Shown: positions 54,001 through 60,650, counted from the stretch's first letter. The stretch is 64,000 nt of DNA from Nemertoderma westbladi (GCA_032718475.1 JAUCBJ010008428.1:1-64000), one strand, 5' to 3'. Translations and numbers: made by a program. The notes: generated by a model not told the origin, from the sequence alone.

Positions 54001-56002
54001 AGTTCCGTAGGCTACTGATCCCCAATAGTTCCGTACTCCTCCCCAATAGTTCCGTACTCCTCCCCAATAGTTCCGTACTCCTCCCCAATAGTTCCGTACT
54101 CCTCCCCAATAGTTCCGTACTCCTCCCAAATAGTTCCGTAGGCTACTGAACTCCATTAGTTCCGTACTCCTCCCCAATAGTTCCGTAGGCTACTGATCCC
54201 CAATAGTTCCGTACTCCTCCCCAATAGTTCCGTACTCCTCCCCAATAGTTCCGTAGGCTACTGATCCCCAATAGTTCCGTACTCTGCCCCAATAGTTCCA
54301 CAGGCTACTGATCCCCAATAGTTCCGTACTCCTCCCCAATAGTTCCGTAGGCTACTGATCCCCAATAGTTCCGTACTCCTCCCCAATAGTTCTGTAGGCT
54401 ACTGATCCCCAATAGTTCCGTACTCCTCCCCAATAGTTCCGTACTCCTCCCCAATAGTTCCGTACTCCTCCCCAATAGTTCCGTACTCCTCCCCAATAGT
54501 TCCGTAGGCTACTGATCCCCAATAGTTCCGTACTCCTCCCCAATAGTTCCGTAGGCTACTGAACCCCAATAGTGCCGTACTCCTCCCCAATAGTTCCGTA
54601 CTCCTCCCCAATAGTTCCGTACTCCTCCCCAATAGTTCCGTACTCCTCCCAAGTTCCGTAGGCTACTGATCCCCAATAGTTCCGTACTCCTCCCCAATAG
54701 TTCCGTACTCCTCCCCAATAGTTCCGTAGGCTACTGATCCCCAATAGTTCCGTACTCTGCCCCAATAGTTCCGTAGGCTACTGATCCCCAATAGTTCCGT
54801 AGGCTACTGATCCCCAATAGTTCCGTACTCCTCCCCAATAGTTCCGTAGGCTACTGATCCCCAATAGTGCCGTACTCCTCCCCAATAGTTCCGTACTCCT
54901 CCCCAATAGTTCCGTACTCCTCCCCAATAGTTCCGTACTCCTCCCCAATAGTTCCGTAGGCTACTGATCCCCAATAGTTCCGTACTCCTCCCCAATAGTT
55001 CCGTACTCCTCCCCAATAGTTCCGTACTCCTCCCCAATAGTTCCGTACTCCTCCCCAATAGTTCCGTACTCCTCCCCAATAGTTCCGTACTCCTCCCCAA
55101 TAATTCCGTACTCCTCCCCAATAGTTCCGTTGGCTACTAATCCCCAATAGTTCCGTACTCCTCCCCAATAGTTCCGTAGGCTACTGATCCCCAATAGTTC
55201 CGTACTCCTCCCCAATAGTTCCGTACTCCTCCCCAATAGTTCCTTACTCCTCCCCAATAGTTCCGTAGGCTACTGATCCCTAATAGTTCCGTACTCCTCC
55301 CCAATAGTTCCGTACTCCTCCCCAATAGTTCCGTAATCCTCCCAAGTAGTTCCGTAGGCTACTGATCCCCAATAGTTCCGTACTCCTCCCCAATAGTTCC
55401 GTATTCCTCCCCAATAGTTCCGTAGGCTACTGATCCCCAATAGTTCCGTAGGCTACTGATCCCCAATAGTTCCGTAGGCTACTGATCCCCAATATTTCCG
55501 TAGGCTACTGATCCCCAATAGTTCCGTAGGCTACTGATCCCCAATAGTTCCGTAGGCTACATATCCCCAATAGTTCCGTACTCCTCCCCAATAGTTCCGT
55601 AGGCTACTGATCCCCAATAGTTCCGTACTCCTTCCCAATAGTTCCGTACTCCTCCCCAATAGTTCCGTACTCCTCCCCAATAGTTTCGTACTCCTCTCCA
55701 ATAGTTCCGTACTCCTCCCCAGTTCCGTAGGCTACTGATCCCCAATAGTTCCGTACTCCTCCCCAATAGTTCCGTACTCCTCCCCAATAGTTCCGTAGGC
55801 TACTGATCCCCAATACTTCCGTACTCCTCCCCAATACTTCCGTACTCCTCCCCAATAGTTCCGTACTCCTCCCCAATAGTTCCGTACTCCTCCCCAATAG
55901 TTCCGTAGGCTACTGATCCCCAATAGTTCCGTACTCCTCCCCAATAGTTCCGTACTCTTCCCCAATAGTTCCGTAGGCTACTGATCCCCAATAGTTCCGT
56001 AC
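51100..56002 (+). repeat. Terminal satellite domain and array edge
   Basis: Partial, more diverged continuation of the 9.8-kb family. Positions 51,665-52,125 match 48,681-49,141 at a shift of 2984 bp, and 52,577-52,815 match 54,305-54,543 at 1728 bp. Toward the edge, variants accumulate (ATA-less cores, ACTCTG spacers, CCCAATACTTCC cores). Six L spacers in a row occur at 55,422-55,562. The last core ends at 56,000 and the sequence then becomes unrelated (TTTTAAACCACGGGATTCC). Confidence 0.85.
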
Positions 56003-56332
56003 TTTTAAACCACGGGATTCCGGCCAGTCACCGGATATTGGGAGTGGAGAAGGAGTACTTTCTTAAATGCAGGATTGCGGTTGAGAAAAGGTTGCATTAG
56101 TTGGATATAATCGTTTAATGTAACTTTCCTACAGAGAATTGATTGATTGAGAATAAGTTGGGCTTCCCCAAACCAATATACACCAAATATTCACAATAAT
56201 ATATGACAATATAAATTCCTACAGTACATTATTTAATTACCCACTGTTCACTTTAGATTTTAACCTAACTAATGTTCCCCAATTTCCCTCGGTCCTAGTC
56301 TCGGTACCGTGGTGTCGGTGTCGGTCGACCCT
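56003..56332. other. Unique junction sequence, no gene seen
   Basis: Non-repetitive sequence directly after the satellite edge. It is AT-rich around 56,100-56,260. I see no convincing ORF with an ATG start, no tRNA-like fold and no terminal inverted repeat at the junction. Short GGTGTCGGTGTCGGTCGACC phrases at its right end lead into the 96-bp repeat. Confidence 0.6.
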
Positions 56333-56716
56333 GTTGCGTGTCCGTCCCACCCTTCCCGAACCCCGAAGGGATCGGTCATCAGGAGAGCGGTATGGCTTGG
56401 CTAAGGGTCGGTCAAGTCGGTAGACCCGGTTGCGTGTCCGTCCCACCCTTCCCGAACCCTGAAGGGATCGGTCATCAGGAGAGCGGTATGGCTTGGCTAA
56501 GGGTCGGTCAAGTCGGTAGACCCGGTTGCGTGTCCGTCCCACCCTTCCCGAACCCCGAAGGGATCGGTCATCGGGAAAGCGGTACGGCTTGGCTAGGGGT
56601 CTGTCGAGTCGGTGGACCCGTTTGCGTGTCCATCCCACCCTTCCCGAACCCCGAAGAGATCGGTCATCAGGAAAACGGTACGGCTTGGCTAGGGGTCCGT
56701 CGGTTCATCACAGGGA
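56333..56716 (+). repeat. 96-bp tandem repeat, four copies
   Basis: Units start at 56,333, 56,429, 56,525 and 56,621, exactly 96 bp apart. Each begins with G(T)TTGCGTGTCC and contains CCCACCCTTCCCGAACCC, GGGATCGGTCATCAGG and GGTATGGCTTGGCTA phrases. Copies 1 and 2 are almost identical; copies 3 and 4 share ACGGCTTGGCTAGGGG. Because 96 is a multiple of three, both strands keep open frames across the repeat, giving 32-residue repeats. The plus-strand frame starts at GTG and the minus-strand frame has no support, so I do not call a gene. The last copy merges into CATCACAGGGACCC at its right end. Confidence 0.93.
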
Positions 56717-56730
56717 CCCAACCACCTAAG

Positions 56731-56756
56731 CTTTCCAAATCCTTTTCAGGCTCGTA
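56731..56756 (+). repeat. Stem-loop motif, copy 1
   Basis: Form CTTTCCAAATCCTTTTCAGG followed by CTCGTA. This copy has the weakest stem: two of the outer pairs are mismatched. It lies just right of the 96-bp array. Confidence 0.65.
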
Positions 56757-56831
56757 GTCGCTTCGGTAGCCAAGAAGCTGCTCCAAACAGTCGGTAGGCC
56801 AGTGGAGTCCGGTCCTTTGTCATTCGACCCA

Positions 56832-56911
56832 GTTGCGTGTCCGTCCCACCCTTCCCGAACCCCAAAGGGATCGGTCAAAAGGAAAGCGGTACGGCTTGGC
56901 AAGGGGTTTGT
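56832..56911 (+). repeat. Diverged fragment of the 96-bp repeat
   Basis: It starts with the same GTTGCGTGTCC phrase, has CCCCAAAGGGATCGG in place of the usual form, and ends near GGGGTTTGTCAGCCC. About 115 bp of other sequence separates it from the main array. Confidence 0.85.
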
Positions 56912-56942
56912 CAGCCCATCGTGAGTCCCAACTGTTGGTAGT

Positions 56943-56969
56943 TTTCTGAGTCCTTATTCAGGCTCGTAC
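56943..56969 (+). repeat. Stem-loop motif, copy 2
   Basis: Contains TGAGTCCTTATTCAGGCTCG. GAG pairs with CTC and CC with GG around a TTATTCA loop, with one bulged T. Confidence 0.72.
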
Positions 56970-57070
56970 TAACGCTGGTCGTGGAACCCACTCCAGGAAG
57001 GCAGTCCTCGTCAAACCCTTCTTCCGTTTAGTCAGTCGACCCATCGCGAGTCCCTGGCGTAGTCGGCAAG

Positions 57071-57096
57071 CTTTCCAAGTCCTTATTCAGGCTTGT
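57071..57096 (+). repeat. Stem-loop motif, copy 3 (compensatory change)
   Basis: Contains CAAGTCCTTATTCAGGCTTG. The left arm has changed from CGAG to CAAG and the right arm from CTCG to CTTG, so the pairing is kept. It is followed by an ACCAGGGACCGCTAAGG phrase shared with copy 4. Confidence 0.75.
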
Positions 57097-57173
57097 AATA
57101 AATGCCAGTGACCAGGGACCGCTAAGGATCTGTCTGTCGGTTCCCGTCGCAAATCCCTGACACAAGCAGCAGA

Positions 57174-57200
57174 CTTTCCGAGTCCTTATTCAGGTTCGTA
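57174..57200 (+). repeat. Stem-loop motif, copy 4
   Basis: Contains CGAGTCCTTATTCAGGTTCG, with one G-T pair in the stem. Copies 3 and 4 sit 103 bp apart within a degenerate tandem duplication covering roughly 57,069-57,240. Confidence 0.75.
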
Positions 57201-57544
57201 ATAACTGCTGTTGGCCAGGGACCGCTAAGGGCAGTCCTTGTCCCTAGGCCTAGCAAGTTACCAAATCCACCTCTACAAGCCGCAAGAAGTTGGCTAGGCC
57301 TAATAGTATTCAGGTAAACCTGAGTACTGCTTAATTTTGCCTCCCACCCTTGGCCCTTAAATATCTGACATGAGTCCCGCACCCTGTAAGTCGCCCCAAT
57401 ATTCGCCCGTAAATCGCCCCCAGTCCATTGAATGTACCCAAATTCCATGTTCCCACACCAAGTATTGATATTGGAATATTCATTTCAAATAAATCCGAAA
57501 AATATTCAACTCGCGTTAAGAAAAGTTGAAATACCGCGAACAGT
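57201..57544. other. Spacer with no gene recognised
   Basis: Mixed-composition sequence. A 108-codon minus-strand frame (ATG at 57,446-57,448) crosses into the repeats on its left. It resembles nothing I know and may be chance. No promoter, RNA gene or mobile element end is apparent. Confidence 0.45.
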
Positions 57545-57564
57545 CCCCCCCCCCCCCCCCCCCC
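57545..57564 (+). repeat. Homopolymer tract, C20
   Basis: Twenty consecutive C residues (G on the minus strand) lie between CAGT and AATGACC. Tracts this long are unstable in replication and sequencing, so the exact length should not be trusted. Confidence 0.95.
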
Positions 57565-57732
57565 AATGACCTTCGTGAGGTCTATCGGTAGATCGAGTTT
57601 GCGTAGGTCATTTCCCATATAAAAAACCCAAATTTTAATATTGCATAGTCTTGATGAATTTTTCCTAGAGTTAGTTTATGTAAATATAAAAATAAATGTT
57701 CGATATAAATGTCTCTGGAATATCCTGGTCCT
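57565..57732 (-). other. 3' flank of the minus-strand zinc-knuckle frame
   Basis: AT-rich. On the minus strand an ATTAAA hexamer (57,634-57,639) lies about 95 bp beyond the stop of the neighbouring frame and could serve as a polyadenylation signal. This rests on the hexamer alone. Confidence 0.3.
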
Positions 57733-58884
57733 CTATTTCTTACTCTGATACGCCTTTCTCCTCTTCGCCCGTCTACTCTCATCGATCGCCAGTGCTGGTA
57801 GGGGAGCATCAATGTCCATCGCAAGCATCGCTTCAGCTTGTCTCCTGGCGGCTCTTCCCTTTGATGGTAGCGGGATCATATCCGTCCATCTCTCCAACTC
57901 GGTAGTGCGTGCCTCTAGGAACCACTTTCCGTCACCGAATTCTTCCTTATAGGAGTATAAACGCCTAAGGATCTCGAAGGGACCGAATAATCCGGCGCTT
58001 AATAATAGATCCACGTAATGGAATGGTAGCGTCACTGTCGTATGGAGGCATTCTGGGAACGAGAAGTATCCGCACGCCATTTCTTGCGCGATATTTCGAG
58101 CGCTTCTCCGCACTTTGGTCTTTACGTGGTTATTGGCGTAGGTTTCAAACATAACCATATTTCCCATAGCTGTTACGTCCTTCGTAGGACACTTTATGTT
58201 ACAACGGGGGCATGCGGAATGTCCACGGAAGCCGCATTCTGTGCAGATGTTGTAAAGGATAGGACAAGCCAAAACATCGTGGCCCGATGTTGCGCAATAG
58301 GGACAGTAAAGTATCCCGAGGAGCTGGAGGCACAAATCGGTAACCCGATTTCTCCTTCTGTGTGGGCACTGCTCCGAGCCGCAGTTTCCACACACCTCCA
58401 GTTGCATCTCCCAGCCGAAGATTATCGGAACCGGTACGCCGGCGTAATACTCCAGTCGTCGATCGCTTTTGGGGATACTCGCCGTGGCCGGTAACCCGCG
58501 GAAAGCTGGGCTTTGGCGCAGTATGTTCTCACTTCGATAACCTTCTTTATATCCTGCCGGTCGCATCCCGGGCGCCCGTTTCTGGCGGTGGATCCATTCG
58601 GTCTGTTCGGCGTACCATCGGGTAAGTCGCATAGGGTCTTGTGGAAAGGAGGGGGCCGTTGCCACAGCTGGTCGGCGAAGAGGTGCCGGGGCGTTCGCTG
58701 GAGGGAGTCCGAGGAGATCTACGGGAGTCGGCGCAACGCTGGGACCCTTAGCAACCTGTATCGCTGAACGGGTCCGTAGGGTGCTGGTACTCGGGATCTC
58801 CGAAGACCAGTCTTCTCCCCCCGGGAACGGATATGGAGACAACCTCTGACATATGTCGCCGAAGTCATTCAACGCGAAGGTAGT
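57733..58884 (-). CDS. Zinc-knuckle protein frame, Gag-like (unrecognised family)
   Basis: An open frame of about 383 codons on the minus strand with no ATG at its beginning: the first in-frame ATG is near residue 81 (MRLTRWY), and an in-frame TAA sits at 58,885-58,887. It overlaps the end of the preceding frame by 20 bp in the +1 phase. Numbering from the TTG at 58,870-58,872, the N-terminal 80 residues are rich in Pro, Ser and Ala. Residues 161-171 are CGNCGSEQCPH. C190, C193, H198 and C203 form a canonical CX2CX4HX4C zinc knuckle, and C210, C213, H218 with C221 or C224 a variant second one. The C-terminus is basic (SRRAKRRKAYQSKK), like a nuclear localisation signal. Knuckles of this type bind single-stranded nucleic acid in retroelement Gag and some cellular proteins. 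I recognise no specific family. The missing start suggests expression through a frame change from the upstream frame, splicing, or decay. Confidence 0.6.
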   Translation of the reverse strand, partial: TTFALNDFGDICQRLSPYPFPGGEDWSSEIPSTSTLRTRSAIQVAKGPSVAPTPVDLLGLPPANAPAPLRRPAVATAPSFPQDPMRLTRWYAEQTEWIHRQKRAPGMRPAGYKEGYRSENILRQSPAFRGLPATASIPKSDRRLEYYAGVPVPIIFGWEMQLEVCGNCGSEQCPHRRRNRVTDLCLQLLGILYCPYCATSGHDVLACPILYNICTECGFRGHSACPRCNIKCPTKDVTAMGNMVMFETYANNHVKTKVRRSARNIAQEMACGYFSFPECLHTTVTLPFHYVDLLLSAGLFGPFEILRRLYSYKEEFGDGKWFLEARTTELERWTDMIPLPSKGRAARRQAEAMLAMDIDAPLPALAIDESRRAKRRKAYQSKK

Positions 58885-59653
58885 TTACTAACTCCCTAGC
58901 GGGACTACCAGAGCCAAGTGGGGTGGATATGCCTGCTTCCGTCGCAGGTTCGGCCGAGGCAACCCGTTTGGCGGCCGGTTCGTACGCAACTTCCGGATCG
59001 AGTTGTCGCTTTGGGGTGGACAGTAGAACACCTTCCTGTAGCCATAATTCCTCCCCATCCAAAGATATCAGTGGTTCCTCTGCACCGAGGAGATCAGCAA
59101 TCGTAGGGATGTCGAACGGTCCATTCTCGTCCCAGGATGCGATGACGTGGAGCGTTTTCGTCTCTCCCGGTGGAATATTCTCTACCGCTTTGAACGCGTG
59201 GTCGATAACTTGATTCGACTCATAGTCGATAAAGGATCTAGGAACCGCCTTAATGAGATTATCGAGAGTCTTACAGATGAACTTGGCAACTGTGTATGAT
59301 TCCATTACGACGTAGATATAGTTCCGTCGGTCCGGGTTCTCCCATTTGTGGTGGATCGTCCACTTTCTTTCTACGTCCTTCCAACGACTCTCTCGCTCAC
59401 TCTTTATCTCTATTTCCGGGTACCCACCATATATCTTATTATAATCCTGGAATTTCTGAGGTTTAAAGTCTATACCGCCGTTTAGCACCGCGAGGTAGCC
59501 GATACCGGATTTCGTCCGTCTCACCTCCCGGAGTCCACACATGATTTCAGTGGATCGTAACCAGGCTAACAGTGTTTGGGTATCAACGCAATGACTAATG
59601 GCGTTGAGATCTTCTCGACGGTTTCTTCCGAAAGGAGCGTTAGCGTAGTTGTT
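58865..59653 (-). CDS. Middle open frame of the three-frame locus, unrecognised
   Basis: 262 codons open on the minus strand after an in-frame TGA (59,654-59,656). The first ATG is at 59,540-59,542 (MCGLREVRRTKSGIGYLAV), but the sequence before it also reads like protein (NAPFGRNRREDLNAISHCVD), and so does the sequence beyond the TGA. The TGA may therefore be a break inside a longer coding frame. The protein is mixed alpha/beta in composition, charged (KSERESRWKDVERKWTIHHK) and without membrane segments, and ends in a Ser/Pro/Ala tail. It resembles no family I can name. It ends in TGA at 58,865-58,867, where the zinc-knuckle frame takes over one base further on. Sharing the strand with that frame and overlapping it suggest one transcription unit. 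Confidence 0.55.
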   Translation of the reverse strand, partial: NNYANAPFGRNRREDLNAISHCVDTQTLLAWLRSTEIMCGLREVRRTKSGIGYLAVLNGGIDFKPQKFQDYNKIYGGYPEIEIKSERESRWKDVERKWTIHHKWENPDRRNYIYVVMESYTVAKFICKTLDNLIKAVPRSFIDYESNQVIDHAFKAVENIPPGETKTLHVIASWDENGPFDIPTIADLLGAEEPLISLDGEELWLQEGVLLSTPKRQLDPEVAYEPAAKRVASAEPATEAGISTPLGSGSPARELVNYLRVE

Positions 59654-59656
59654 TCA

Positions 59657-60043
59657 GACGTCCGCCTTTATATCTGACCCAATTTTAATGACATCGAAAT
59701 CAAATAGGATCTGTTGGATCTCCGGTGGTAATAGCCAGATCGCTCCGGCTGTCTGCACCTCCTGATTGGGTGTCGGGAATATTCGACATATCAACACCAG
59801 ACCATCTAGGGTTCCGAGGACGATGACCAATGATCGACCGTATTCCTTCGTCCCATACTTCTCCTGGTAGTCGTCTCGATTCTGGATAACTGATATACGT
59901 TCCTCTCGCAGCGTCGCTGTACACTCCGCTAGGTTTCCCCAGTGGGTGAGGTACGTACGTACTCTTGTCGTCGACGAAACTTTGGCATCGCGCCAACGTA
60001 ATCGCTTTCGAGGTGGGCGTCGCGTTTCCCTCGTTGTCGTATA
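59657..60043 (-). other. Open alternative frame overlapping the first ORF
   Basis: A 129-codon stop-free stretch bounded by TGA at 60,044-60,046 and TGA at 59,654-59,656. It lies in the same phase as the middle frame and +1 to the ORF at 59,700-60,356. Its second half reads as a well-formed hydrophobic core (GRSLVIVLGTLDGLVLICRI, GAIWLLPPEIQQILFDFDV). The competing frame in the same DNA is poor in hydrophobic residues (DTQSGGADSRSDLAITTG). I infer that the true coding frame switches from the first ORF to this one between 60,043 and about 59,830, or that the two genes truly overlap. Confidence 0.5.
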
Positions 60044-60356
60044 TCAAACATCGGGATTTGTAGACGCTTTGCCGGAACGCATCCCAGAATGACAACTCCG
60101 CTCCTCCGGTTGCCTTTGCTTTCCGAGTTCTTTTCAGTCTCGTACTAGCATCGGACAACCGGAGCTCTCGTAGATTACGGGAATCCGGTCCCTCTCGCCC
60201 GGAGAATTTAATGATTCGCACATTCTCGGATATCAGGGCATTCCATTCTGTATCAAAGTTAGGAGATCCAGGCTGTGGATATTCCAGTAAATCTAGTGTA
60301 TTACGTAGTTCGCCGAGAATTTGGCGATTTGGGTCCATATTTTCCATTATGTCCAT
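59700..60356 (-). CDS. First ORF of the three-frame locus, unrecognised
   Basis: 218 codons starting at ATG 60,354-60,356. The start context is favourable (G at -3 and G at +4), and two further in-frame ATGs follow at codons 4 and 7. The first 100 residues read as ordinary protein (NRQILGELRNTLDLLEYPQP, SFWDAFRQSVYKSRCLIYDN) with a basic patch (RLKRTRKAKA). That patch is encoded by a copy of a 26-bp motif that also occurs five times elsewhere in the right flank. The C-terminal 70 residues look low-complexity and are less convincing than the +1 frame in the same DNA. It is upstream of and collinear with the middle frame. I do not recognise a domain. It may be the N-terminal part of a single protein whose frame was broken by an indel, or the first partner of a frameshift. 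Confidence 0.55.
   Translation of the reverse strand: MDIMENMDPNRQILGELRNTLDLLEYPQPGSPNFDTEWNALISENVRIIKFSGREGPDSRNLRELRLSDASTRLKRTRKAKATGGAELSFWDAFRQSVYKSRCLIYDNEGNATPTSKAITLARCQSFVDDKSTYVPHPLGKPSGVYSDAARGTYISYPESRRLPGEVWDEGIRSIIGHRPRNPRWSGVDMSNIPDTQSGGADSRSDLAITTGDPTDPI
60119..60144 (+). repeat. Stem-loop motif, copy 5, inside the first ORF
   Basis: Contains CGAGTTCTTTTCAGTCTCG. The outer CGAG/CTCG pairs are kept and the inner pairing is weaker. On the minus strand the ORF reads through it as STRLKRTRK. Confidence 0.72.
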
Positions 60357-60539
60357 TGCAAATTTAAGTAAGTTAATTATAAATCCAGAAAGTCTGATTC
60401 TATAGTGACTGCAGAATAATTCAGTTTATTTGTAATTCAGTTTATTAATTATTATTGCTATATAGGCATCTACCATCTTATTGCTACTATATTCAGTATT
60501 TACAGTTACTATAGCTATACAATTATATCCAACCAGTTT
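60357..60539 (-). promoter_or_regulatory. AT-rich 5' flank of the three-frame locus
   Basis: Strongly AT-rich sequence directly upstream of the first ORF on the minus strand. It holds a TATA-like CTATATAG at 60,458-60,465, about 100 bp from the ATG, and a repeated TTCAGTTTATT phrase near 60,420-60,445. No other promoter element can be recognised by eye, so the role is only positional inference. Confidence 0.25.
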
Positions 60540-60650
60540 TTGACTTTTTATGTCCTCTTCTTTTTCCAATTCTTTTCCTTTCTACATTTTATACATTTTT
60601 TTGTCTTTTTTCATTTCTCATTTATTACTCGTTATATTTCATTATTTCTT

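Larger units (their letters stand above)
1..56002 (+). repeat. Two-spacer (21/26-bp) satellite array, truncated at left
   Basis: The whole stretch is head-to-tail copies of the 15-bp core CCCCAATAGTTCCGT. Each core is followed by ACTCCT (S, 21-bp unit) or AGGCTACTGAT (L, 26-bp unit). Landmark spacings of 47, 68, 89 and 110 bp are S+L, 2S+L, 3S+L and 4S+L. All units have the same orientation and I see no foreign insertion. Runs of S range from none to 12. L occurs singly, in doublets and once in a run of six. Minor spacer variants (ACATCT, AGTCCT, ACACCT, ACTCTG, AGTCTACTGAT) and core variants are confined to particular sub-regions. Minus-strand frames stay open because S is divisible by three, but their starts are almost all TTG, so I do not call genes. 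About 2,400 cores is my estimate from mean unit length. The left end lies outside the window. Confidence 0.98.

Noticed and set aside
178-55991. Hundreds of minus-strand frames of 60-160 codons encoding 7-residue repeats (RSTELLG, GVRNYWG, EYGTIGE).
   Set aside because: They are arithmetic products of the satellite. S (21 bp) keeps all three minus frames open, L (26 bp) shifts phase, and each frame ends at its third L with TAG. Starts are almost all TTG, not ATG, so they are not plausible animal genes.
1-56002. CRISPR array (short repeat with spacers).
   Set aside because: The spacers are two fixed sequences, not unique ones; the lengths are too short and no cas genes are present.
1-56002. 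Telomere, because the minus strand contains TTGGGG in every unit.
   Set aside because: TTGGGG never occurs in tandem here; it is part of a 21/26-bp unit. Nothing shows that the array is terminal.
56055-56062. AGGAGTAC just outside the satellite, as an inverted satellite unit.
   Set aside because: Only eight bases match the reverse complement of a unit junction and the surrounding bases do not fit the core.
56237-56757. Two overlapping antisense proteins of 133 and 139 residues in the 96-bp repeat.
   Set aside because: Open frames follow from a unit length divisible by three. The plus frame starts at GTG and no domain is recognisable.
57122-57448. 108-codon minus-strand frame with an ATG start.
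   Set aside because: It runs into the degenerate repeats and stem-loop copies, resembles no known family, and is short enough to be chance.
58042-58494. 150-codon plus-strand frame.
   Set aside because: It is antisense to the Cys-rich part of the zinc-knuckle frame, which has much clearer protein character.
56100-60533. 12-bp inverted pair GTTGGATATAAT (56,100-56,111) and its complement (60,522-60,533), as possible terminal inverted repeats around the three-frame locus.
   Set aside because: A 12-bp match in AT-rich sequence over 4.4 kb is expected about once by chance. No longer match or target duplication accompanies it.
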